Part shown: positions 1-9,086 of the stretch, piece by piece
Numbering within the stretch: the stretch's first letter is position 1
Layout of the letters: each line of letters starts with the position of its first letter
From: Parachlorella kessleri
Lineage: Eukaryota; Chlorophyta; Trebouxiophyceae; Chlorellales; Chlorellaceae
Assembly (NCBI GenBank): GCA_001598975.1
Contig: BBXU01000018.1
Location: forward strand, 1-47,930
DNA length: 47,930 nt
Reading direction: 5' to 3'
Translations under genes and position numbers: made by a program
Notes under the pieces: model-generated
Told to the model about the DNA's origin: nothing
The model's input: the letters and a program-made list of their open reading frames with translations, nothing else
Databases searched by the model: none

Positions 1-158
1 TCCAAGGTAAACTTCGTACCAAAACCAGTGCAGCTGGGCTTTACTTGAGTGATGGTTGTTCGATGTACATTGCACTTAGGCAGGTCAGCACGACTATTAA
101 CGTTCGAATACCCAACCAACTTCGCCGTGATCAGGTGCTTGTCCTTCTCTAGCCTTTG

Positions 159-1593
159 ATGTCAGACCTTCAAACACTACACACGCAGGCTAGAAAGCTC
201 ATACTGACTATACGCGCCGGGTTAGAACGCCTAGAATCTTCAGAACATGTGAGCAGGACTTCAGTCTCTCCAGGGTTGCGGCAGATATTGGATTTCTCCC
301 ACTTGTGAGTACACCCAGGGAGGCAGGAGCAAGTGCTGAGATTCGGGCTGAGCTTTGGCTGCAGGCAACTCGACCTATAGTGCCTGACGGCCTGGCAGCC
401 GACCTACAGCGGCAACTAGCTCAGCTCAAGGTACGACTGCTGGCTCAACTACTGGAGGATTGCTAGACGCACATGAAATGCTTGCATGGGTTCATGGTGG
501 TTCTTGAAGTAGTGACTAGCCGTCGTTGCAAGCCTAGGCCACTGAAGGGTGCTTTACAGGGTTTGGTGAGTGTGAGGTTTGTTCCCATTCCTGTGCTGCC
601 TGCAGAGGATAAGCGAGGACATGGAGGCGCTTTGGCGCATGCAAATCATAAAGGAGACAGGTGCTAAGAGGGACATGTGGAAGAACAAGGTGGAGCAGGT
701 GGTCGAGGAGACCTATGCTCTCAAAACTGGCCTAGACAGATTTGCTGGCCGCGAAAGACGGTAAGCCTTGGTAGCTGGGCAACTTGCTTGACAGCGGATG
801 GAATGATTCAATGTTGGACTGTAAGCAGGCGGCATGCTCTTCAGAGATATGGACAGTCGCGCTGTGACGGCTCGCCAATCCGGTAAGCTTAACAGCATCA
901 CACAATGTGGGTCATGGCCGCTGGCTCCCGCTCCGCTGCAGGCGGCACCTTGAGGAGCAGCAGCGGCAGGAGTTGCTAGACCGGCGGGCAGGCGGCGGCG
1001 CTATCCTAGATCTCAACGCCAACTTGGCAGCAAGGCGGCATGTTGAGAGCAGCAAGCGGATTTTGGAGGAAGCGTACCAGACGGGAGTGGGGATGCTGAC
1101 AGACATGTCCGGGCAGAGAGAGCGACTAAAGGTGGGCGGGCGGGGGGGTAGTCCGTGCCAGCTAGGGTGGGTATGGTTGGTGGCAGCCGCAAATCATGCA
1201 ACTGCTCGTTACATCGCATGTGCTACCACTGGGAGTCAAGTTGTCAAGGGGATACGATTTGTAACGTTCTGTTCGATTTTGGGTAGAAGCCGTCGCTGCA
1301 CACCTCAGCATTAATTATCGCTCTTCGTTGATATGGGAGACCATGTACGTGGTGCTAGAGATAGTTACTGTTCGCCCGTGGGCAGGTGAGCGTTTGCCTC
1401 ACAGGCAATCGTCATTGCCCCGTTGCAGGCCACGCATCGGAAGGTGCTGGACGTGCTGAATCGCGTGGGCCTGTCAGACTCCCTACTGCGGCTGGCTGAC
1501 CGGCGGCAGCGGCTGGACAAGCTGCTTGTGTACGGCGGCATGCTGGTGGTCATGCTGGTCCTGGGGCTGCTGTATTGGTGGCTCAAAGCGTGA
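159..1593 (+). CDS. Membrin-type Qb-SNARE (Golgi SNARE, BOS1/GOSR2/MEMB family)
   Basis: Predicted 221-aa tail-anchored SNARE for vesicle fusion between ER and Golgi. Exons that keep phase are 159-248, 365-430, 606-760, 942-1131 and 1429-1593. The N-terminal helix reads MSDLQTLHTQARKLI, followed by ISEDMEALWR and KNKVEQVVEE, as in plant MEMB11. The SNARE helix includes AYQTGVGMLTDMSGQRERLK, with the zero-layer Gln in SGQRE, then KVLDVLNRVGLSDSLLRL. A C-terminal hydrophobic anchor (LLVYGGMLVVMLVLGLLYWW) ends three codons before the stop. Length matches the family (about 210-225 aa). The first intron is the least certain: ending exon 1 at the GTGAGC at 249 keeps the frame, whereas the GTGAGT at 305 does not. 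Membrin identity is firm; the N-terminal splice is inferred from homology. Confidence 0.9.
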
Positions 1594-1785
1594 TGGCTAG
1601 TAAGTGGTCACCCTCTTGACTGGCTTGACCTGCTGACGCTCTTACACAAACCTAACAAGTACCGTTGCTAAGCACTGCCTACATCATTGTTCTCAGTCTA
1701 GTCTACAACCTATATACCTTTCAGAAGGGTTCAGTTTTGGTGCTTGCTGCCGCGGCTATTGGTGTGTCTCCTGCCCATTCTGGTG

Positions 1786-3577
1786 TTATAAGCCAAACAC
1801 AAATTCTCGGACCTTGGACCAGGTTGTTCTTGATGGCAAGGGCACAACAGCCGCCTGCAGCAGCTGATCCGGGGAGTGGCTCAGACCTCTGGACTACCAT
1901 GCTGTTGGGTAGAGACATCGATAGGGGCCTCAAGCCAGGTGCAAACCCGTTGCTAAACTACATCAGCCCCAAGGGTGCCAGGGACGTCCATGCCGTGAAA
2001 GAAGAAACAACCTACTGAGTTGGGAAGAACCTAACTGTTGCTTTGCATGGCCTCATCAACGCTGCATGCACAACCTCAAGCCTGGGCAAGCCCCTGACCC
2101 CCCACCGACCTGTGCACTGCTGGCATCGATCATGTAGGGCCGCATTGGAGGCGGCTTGGGGAATGGCATGGCATACGTGCCTGCCGCGCTATTGCTGCCG
2201 GCTAGATGCCGCTCCACCGCCTGCCTGTGTGAGCCGCTGAGTGGCGCTACCCCCACCATCAGGGAGTGGGAGAGCCGATCACCATTGCGCAGCAGCGCCC
2301 GCTGTGCCGCATACTTGTTCTGCAAGAGATAGACAGGTAACATTATAGGGCAACATGCACTTGCTAGGTCTCCAGTGACACTGCTGGCTGGCAAGCTGGA
2401 CTACCATATTGTGGACGGCAGCCTCTCAGACCTCAGCCTCTCAGAGGTATGATGCACCCTGTGGGTGCAGGCATCAATAACAGCGCCTCTCTAAAACATT
2501 ACCCAGTCAGGAGCAGCCGCGCCTGGCAAATGTCCAGCCCAGCCTCCCGCCCTGCTCACCGCATACTGTATATGGATCCAGTTCACGCCGCCGCCCTCGC
2601 CGAAGGTGCCAAACTGCCGGATGTCGCCGCACTTGCCAAACTCGCGCAGTATGAGTGGCACGTCGTCCTGGCTGAAGCCAAACACTGCAAGCGGCAAGGA
2701 TGCAGACTCAGGGTCCAAGCGCGGGAAGCCCATCAGCCACCATCAGGAGCAGGCCTGCTTCCCGCGCTCTGTCCGTTTTCGGATTGGTGCAACACTACCA
2801 GCCCGCCTCTGCAGGCGCTGCCAGTGCGCAAGTCCAACAAAACACGGAAGGTGCACTCTCGATTAAGCGGTCACACTGCCTGGCTCCCCACCTGTGACCC
2901 AGGTGTCCTCGTACTGTTCCAGCTGGTGGCTGGCACGCGCCAGCTCCCGCTGCTGCTGCACGTGCTGCGAGACTGCCAGGGGCGATGTTGACATGTCCTC
3001 AGCTGCAAGTTCATACAAGGCCCATAATGGCACCATGGCTAGTTCAACACTTGGCAGACTGCAACCTGTCATGCGTAACTTCCAGGTGCCATATGGCAAG
3101 CTGTCCAAGAGACGCTGGCACTCACCCCCTCCTCCTTCTGCTTGCTGCTGGGGTGCCCACAGCGTCAGGCTTGCTCCTGCTCCTGCACTCAGAGCAGCAG
3201 CACATCATGCAGGGGCTGCCCCTGGGTATGCACAGCCAGGGCATGCCATGCAAAGCTGACGCAAGCTGGCCTGCTGCCAGGCGACAGCTGGATGTCCAGC
3301 CCCCTGCATTGCACTCACCCTCAGAGGTGTCAAGCAACGACTCCATGGGGGGCGGCGGCGGCGGGGTGTCCCTTGCCATGCTGCTAGCTGGTGTCAGGCT
3401 GCGCCGCCGCGTCACCGGCGTGGCAGAATCCCTGGCTGCAAAGCGCACGCTGCCGCCAAAGGCGGAGGTAGGTGACGAACGAGCCTGGGGCGTGCGGTAG
3501 TCTTGCCCATTCTTGGTGCCACCATCGGCCTTGGGAGTGAATAGCAGGCTGGTGAACTCCTTGCCAGGCGTCGCCAT
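1786..3577 (-). CDS. NUP35: Nucleoporin NUP35/NUP53 (MPPN family)
   Basis: Predicted 257-aa nuclear pore component. On the minus strand the exons are 3577-3319, 3002-2892, 2684-2560, 2319-2110 and 1854-1786, all phase-consistent. The N-terminus (MATPGKEFTSLLFTPK) is low in complexity with a proline run (PPPPPP), typical of the family. Joining exons 2 and 3 creates WVTVFGFSQDDVPLILREF, the hallmark start of the NUP35 RRM-like dimerisation domain, followed by CGDIRQFG, NWIHIQYA and NKYAAQRALLRNG. The last exon gives PSRTTWSKVREFVFGL then stop, matching the C-terminal amphipathic helix (xxSKxxEYVFG) that binds membrane in NUP53 proteins. The gene converges on membrin (192 bp between stops) and diverges from XAP5. 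The exon 1-2 and 4-5 joins rest on phase and motif restoration. Confidence 0.9.
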
Positions 3578-4131
3578 ACTGACGGCCACTGCTAGCCAGA
3601 GCCTGTCAAGTAGGTGAGGTGCCGCCTTGACTCTGAGGACAGGGAGCTTCTTCGTGCCTAATGGTGAACCATGCCCGACCTTGGCAGACTGGGCAACGCA
3701 GCAGTAAGATGGCTCGATCACATGTGGTGCAGCAAGGGAAGACGCAGAGAGTATGGACTGAAAGCTCCCACAATCAATGCCACAACGTGCATATGAATCA
3801 TCAACCTATCAAAGGCTTCAAAGCATGCTGTTTCGAAGGACTTCCCGCGATTTCCGACCTGGTTTTTGGAGGAGTTCCACATTAGCCCCAATTGCAAAAA
3901 AACCTTCATATTGACCTCTGTCAGGCATTTATGTCAGTTGCCCTCGCTGGCAGCGTACATGTCCAACATTTGTTCATGACTGCGTTGCTTCCTGCAAGCT
4001 TGTGAGCGATATTAGGTGTATCTGGGATCTATTACTGCTTCACAGCACGGCACGTCAACAGTTACTCCCGCCTGGCCTTCTCAGGGACTTCGACACAAAG
4101 CCTAGGCTTGCTTGACCAACACTGAGGCACC
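3578..4131. promoter_or_regulatory. Divergent intergenic region between NUP35 and XAP5 starts
   Basis: This 554-bp interval separates two divergent start codons, so it must hold both 5' UTRs and promoters, possibly as a shared bidirectional promoter. I see no convincing coding segment, tRNA or clear TATA box in it. A short A run lies near 3897-3902. Promoter function is inferred from geometry only. Confidence 0.4.
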
Positions 4132-7100
4132 ATGAGTGGGTATGTGTCCTCAGCAAAGGTTCTTATGCTCCTCCTGTTGGCCAGTGATATGCTCCTGCAG
4201 TTTGAAAGGAACAGCGCCACTCGGGCCTGCTCCGGAACCAAGTGCTTCCCTATGTGAACGCGTGCCACGTTTTGGTGGAAAGAGAAACGCTGAGAATGCA
4301 CTTAAGGCTTTTTATGTGCCGGCTCTGGTGGAGGATCTCTTCCAACTCCTTGAGGAAAGTGGGGGTAGCCCGGCATGGCCTTCAACACAACGGCATCCAA
4401 AGACGGTGATAGTGCTTGCTGTGTGCTGTATCGCTTCAGCTATGGGATGGGAGGGTATGTGGGGAGCTTCGAGGACAAGCGACGCATTGCACGCCAGACG
4501 AAGGAGCGAGAAGAGGAGCGCAAGAAGCTTGAAGAGCTGCGCAAGAAGGCGGAGCAGGGCGCCAATGCAGGGCTGCGCAAGTTCGGGACTGGCACATCTG
4601 AGGTGCGATTCAACAGCCTCCTGTCCCTGCGTGCGACAGTTGCAAGGACATGCCTGGCAGCCAGCAGGCTACGGGGAATGCGCCCCCGCAACACGAGTCT
4701 CCTCCAGTGTCTTGTTCCCGAGCCTTCAAGGAGGTCTCTGCAGCGGCAACCCGGCAGATGCTACACCCCCCTTGCGCCCTACATACCCTGACCTCGGGCA
4801 CCCATGCCTTGCTGTGCCCACCCGTTAGCCACATGAAGTCTTCCTGTGCAGGTGCTGGAGCACGCGTTCAAGGCGGAGACGGTGGGCCTGGTGACGCGCG
4901 ACGAGTTTGTGCAGAAGCGCGAGACCATCAAGGAGCGGCTGGAGGACGAGGCCAAGCGGGAGAGGCTGGCACGGGAGCTGCAGGAGCAGCACGTGAGCTG
5001 CAGGGGGGAGGGGGGCGGGGGTGTGCAGTAACATTTCCCATGGAGTAGCGTTGCAGCAGGGCGGGGTCTGAAGGCGGAGGGGAAGGGGGGAGGCGAGAGT
5101 TCTTTACTCTTCCTTTGGCACAGCGTGTGAAGCAGGGCAGGGTCGAGCCTCTGGTTTGTGCCCTAGGCCAGCGGGGGAGGGTGGCCGGCCAAGAAGCTGC
5201 AGGAGGCAGCGGGGGAAGGAGATGCCCTGCCGCATCTTTCTTGCAGGGGGATTCGTAAAAGGCTGGAGGGCTCTGTCAGTCAACTGTGAAGTGTGGGCAG
5301 CGGGAGGGGGTACCTGACTCGTGAGGCGTTATGTAATGCATGCTCTGCATGAAGCAGGAGGGTGGGGCAGCTGACTGCAGGGCGGACTAGTGGCCTGGGC
5401 CTAGTGGCCTAGTGGGAGAGCGTTAGCCTGGGCCGTAAGTGCAGGAGAAGGACCGGCAGCGTGCAGCCAAGCGAGCCAAGACAGAAGCTAAGCTGAAGCT
5501 GTCATTTGGGGTGGATGAAGACGAGGAGGAGGAGGAGGAGCAGGCAGAGCCGGAATCGCCGCCAGCGCCAGCAGCAGTAGCAGCAGCACCAGCTACAGCC
5601 AGCGGGGACGGAGGGGAGGCTGCAGCCAAGGTGAGGTGGCGTTCCCCGGCGTCTGTGCTGGTGGCATCAGCTGCCAACCCTGCTGTTTGTGGCATGGTGG
5701 GAGTGCACCGCTGGCTGTTCAACCGACCGGCATGCGCCTGCAAGCCTGCATTGAGGGCATCATTCGTGTCGGGCGCTGCGGGTGACGTCACCTCTCTACC
5801 AACGCACCGTTTGAATGTTAACTGAATAAGACCATCCCCCGCCCTGCAGCCGCCGACTACCAGCGCCGGCGAGGGCCCCGATGACGGCGACGGCCCCAGC
5901 GCCAACGGCGGCAAAGGCGGTGGCGGCAGCAATGGCGGCGCGGGCATCAGGCGCTTTGCCAACCTGGGCAAGGACCCGTCTGCCCGGGCGGAGTTCCTGC
6001 CTGACAAGGACCGCGAGCGGCAGGAGGAGGAGCTGAGGGAGCAGCTCAAGAAAGAGTGGGCGCTGCGGCAGGTGCTCGGGGTTGGGGGGTGGGGGGTTGG
6101 GGGTGTTGAGATTGGGGTGGACAGGTATGCGGGGGCAAGCCTGAGCGAGCGTTGGCATAAAAGGGCGCATTGGCGGTGGCGGCTGGCGTGCTTGCCTGTG
6201 GAAGGTTAGCGCACTGTTGAAGTGGAAGGAGGGTGCCAGGGTCCCAGCAGGTGTTGGGGACCAGCGTTGCTGGACGGGTAGCATCCCATGGCTGCTGGCC
6301 TTTGGTCCCAGCGTCCAGGGGCTTGATGCTTAGGGGGTGCTGCCACTGCTGGTGCCTCCCTCCAGCCCCCCTTGCCTGCTCTCTACTCACTGCCCAGCAG
6401 GCCCTCACCATGCATGGCTCCTGGCATATGCGCACCTTATGTGCCTGCAGGCCGCGGTGAGAGCTGAGCCCCTGGACATCACCTACAGCTACTACAACGG
6501 CACCGGGCACCGGCGCAAGGTCACGGTGCGCAAGGGCGACACCATCGGCCAGTTCCTCAAGGCGGTGCAGGAGCAGCTGGTCACGCAGTTCCGGGAAATG
6601 AGGTGCGGTGAGGTGCGGTGCAGTGAGGGAAGGGGGGGCGGGGCGAGGGAGCCGGTGGGCTGTGTTGCTGTCCCCTGCCGGGCTACTGCGGCTGGGTCAT
6701 TAGTGACCGCAGCCAACCAGGTGCTGGATGCAAATTTCATATCTGGTACAAGATGGCGCCATTGCAGGCTCTGCTGCTCCCAGCTGGCTGGCGTCTATCA
6801 ACTCCATTCTGTTCACCCGGCGCCAGAATAGAGTGGGTCGCTACAGCCGCTTGGGCCACAACCCCCTCTGGGGGTTTAAATCGCACAGCCCAGCTGTGCC
6901 GCCACCCCACCATGCCAGCCGCCTTGTCCAGGAGCCGGCGTTGTGCAACCCGGGGGGGGTTAGGGCACCCCCCTCCTCTTCTCAAGCAGCTGGCGTTGTG
7001 GAACCTTGGGGGGCATCCCCCCTTGCTTGTCCATCACCCATGCACGCATGCATTCATGCATGCATGCAGGACCACCAGCGTGAGCAGCATGATGTACGTG

Positions 7101-7937
7101 AAGGAGGACATCATCCTGCCCCACAGCATCACCTTCTATGACCTCATTGTCAACAGGGCGCGTGGCAAGAGCGGCCCCCTGTTCCAGTTCGACCTGCAGG
7201 AGCACGCCGTCATGAACTTTGACCCGCGCATGCTCAGCCAGGACTCGCATGCAGGTGGGTGGGGGTGGGCTGGGCTGGGCTGAGGGGGGGGGGGGGGGGG
7301 TCGATGGTGGGAGGCAGTGCATCCGCGAGCCTAGCACCACCAGGCATGCCACAGTGGGGCATGCAAAGGGATGGATGTTGTGGGTGTTACGGTGGGTGGG
7401 TGGGAGGGGCAATGCACAAGAATTTTTAGTACATATGTGTGGCAAGCTTTGGTATGGGAGCGAGGGCGCAAGGGGTAATGGAGCAAGAGAGTGGGGGGTA
7501 GCCTTGGAAGATCTTGGTGGCATGCAACGCCAACCAGAGAAGCAAAGCTGCGGGGCCAGCGTGTACTGTTGCCTGGCTTGGGGTTGCCGTGAAAGCGGCA
7601 AAGAGGAGTTGTGAACCGACAGTCTGCACTTGTTGCCCGGCTTGGCAATTGCCCCTGTTGGCTACTATCCGGAGGTAGGATTTCTGGTGACGGTCAGGGC
7701 GAGGATATCTAGCAGGCTGGCGCTGGTGTGCAAGCTTAGTCGCAACCCTCTTCACCCGGGAGGGTCACTTATCAAGAGCGGTGTGTGAGAGCCCTGCTGG
7801 GTGCAGGCAAGGTGGTGGACCGGCACTGGTACAACCGCAACAAGCACATCTTCCCAGCCAGCAATTGGGCGGTGTACGACCCAGACAAGGCGGTCCAAGG
7901 CAAGGACGACAATGCGCTGCCACCTGGGGCACGGTAG
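4132..7937 (+). CDS. XAP5: XAP5/FAM50 family nuclear protein (plant XCT orthologue)
   Basis: Predicted 395-aa nuclear protein; plant XCT acts in circadian timing, small-RNA biogenesis and splicing. Exons: 4132-4139, 4440-4602, 4852-4992, 5445-5630, 5850-6071, 6451-6602, 7070-7254 and 7807-7937. The first coding exon is only 8 nt (ATGAGTGG before GTATGT); joined to 4440 it gives [16 protein letters not shown], close to known XAP5 starts. ATG 4447 is the fallback start. Family blocks follow in order: [38 protein letters not shown], an acidic run (DEDEEEEEE), [90 protein letters not shown] and a C-terminal [17 protein letters not shown] glycine-rich insert lies in exon 5. Length fits the family (about 340-400 aa). 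Confidence 0.93.
7284..7300 (+). repeat. Poly-G tract (17 nt) in XAP5 intron 7
   Basis: An uninterrupted run of 17 G lies 30 bp downstream of the 7254 splice donor. It is a simple homopolymer, prone to length error in sequencing, and may form G-rich structure in the pre-mRNA. Confidence 0.95.
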
Positions 7938-7958
7938 GGGCACCCTACCCCCTGATGT

Positions 7959-8035
7959 TAGCATAGGTGGCAGGTAGTGCGAACAGGGAGTGAGAGCTGG
8001 GTTGGGCTGGACTGACAGGACTGGATGCAGAATGC
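7959..8035 (+). repeat. Dispersed ~65-bp repeat, copy 1
   Basis: Core reads AGCATAGGTGGCAGGTAGTG followed by CGAACAGGGAGTGAGAGCTG and a tail ending CTGGATGCAGA. The same core recurs near 9003, 15173, 44190 and 44259 in the same orientation. No terminal inverted repeats, target-site duplications or coding capacity were seen, so the class is unknown (possible SINE- or MITE-derived fragment). Confidence 0.8.
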
Positions 8036-9002
8036 AATGGAGTCTTGATGTGTTGATGCCGGCCGGCCGGCAGTTCGACCCATGGGCTGGGCCGAGTTCT
8101 GTGTGTTTTGTGATTCCGTGCACAGAGGGTTGATGGCTGTGGTGACTGGGGGCGCGGTGTATTCCAGGGCGCGCACCATCAGGCCAGCGATTCTGATCAA
8201 GCGGGCGGCCTGTGGGGGAGTGAAAGCTGATAGGCTGTGCGGTTGGTTGATTTGATATTCACGCAGTCTTGAAAACTGTCTGCCAAGGGTCCTTCATTGT
8301 GTAAGTAGCACTCACTTTAGAGGCCCTGTGATTATCACTACAAAGTCGCAGCATGGTACAGGGTAATGATGTCAGGTAAACCCAGCCGTTCAATGCAAGT
8401 GTGACGACAGTGAGACTCCACACCGTCAACAAGCAAATGTGCAAAAATTGTGTTTCAAGACAAACGAAGGTATGTGCAAGGCAGCGAAGCTTGTGCTGTG
8501 CTCTTGATGAAACAAAGATGCCCCTCATGCCAGGCGACTAAAATGGTTACCTGCAAATATGAAGAGGTGCTGACTTCAACCAGCCTGAGTTCTGCAAACA
8601 GCACCCCTTGTACGCATACAGGCCGCAAGAATCAAGGAAGGGACTACCAGTCAACTCATGCAGAACTCAATACTCAATTGATGGCTACACACCTCCCTGG
8701 TGCGGTATCTCTCCAGTCAGGTCCAGTCAGGATTGCAGAAGCAATACAGGCAACACAGAACGTCGCTCAAGTGCCACCCCCACCAATGCCGGCACTTGCG
8801 TTGAATGGGAGTCTCCCACTGAAGGCTTGGGTTTACGGCCCCAGGCAACCCAGCCTCGACTCCACCCCCGACTCCACCTTCGACAGAAGGACAACTGGTT
8901 TGAAGTGAAAGAAAGAAACACCGTGCCTTGACGCCCGACAGCAGCCTGGCACTGAAGTGCCTAGCGGACTGGCCCCATAGCTAGCTAGCTGACTGGTTGG
9001 CT

Positions 9003-9071
9003 AGAGTGGGTGGCAGGCAGTGCAAACAGGGAGTGAGAGGTGAACTTTACTGACAGAGCTGGATGCAGAAT
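9003..9071 (+). repeat. Dispersed ~65-bp repeat, copy 2
   Basis: Diverged copy: GTGGGTGGCAGGCAGTGCAA then ACAGGGAGTGAGAGG and the tail GAGCTGGATGCAGAATG. It lies just downstream of the minus-strand SMP/C2 stop codon, so it probably sits in that gene's 3' UTR. The middle part is more diverged than in copies 1 and 3. Confidence 0.75.
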
Positions 9072-9086
9072 GCTCTAGCTGGCTGG

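Larger units (their letters stand above)
7938..9086. other. Convergent intergenic region (XAP5 / SMP-C2 gene 3' flanks)
   Basis: This 1.15-kb interval between two convergent stop codons holds the 3' UTRs. It carries two copies of the dispersed repeat described separately (about 7959-8035 and 9003-9071). A TGTAA motif at 8300-8304 is a possible polyadenylation signal for XAP5, 363 nt past the stop. Open frames around 8450-8930 show no recognisable protein family and lie in composition unlike the neighbouring coding exons, so I do not call a gene. Confidence 0.6.

Noticed and set aside
305..310. GTGAGT as the donor of membrin exon 1
   Set aside because: It gives phase 2, and no downstream acceptor then restores the frame of the next conserved segment; the GTGAGC at 249 does.
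1665..2018. Plus-strand ORF with a hydrophobic start, downstream of membrin
   Set aside because: It lies over the minus-strand last exon of NUP35 and has no family resemblance; the NUP35 C-terminal motif explains the region better.
7959..8035. Dispersed repeat as a tRNA-derived SINE
   Set aside because: The reverse complement has TGTTCGCACTACC, which only loosely resembles a Pol III B box, and there is no A box or tRNA-like fold; the class is left open.
8450..8908. 152-codon plus-strand ORF between XAP5 and the SMP/C2 gene
   Set aside because: No recognisable domain, no ATG-led context, and low-complexity composition; it sits in a convergent 3' region flanked by repeats.
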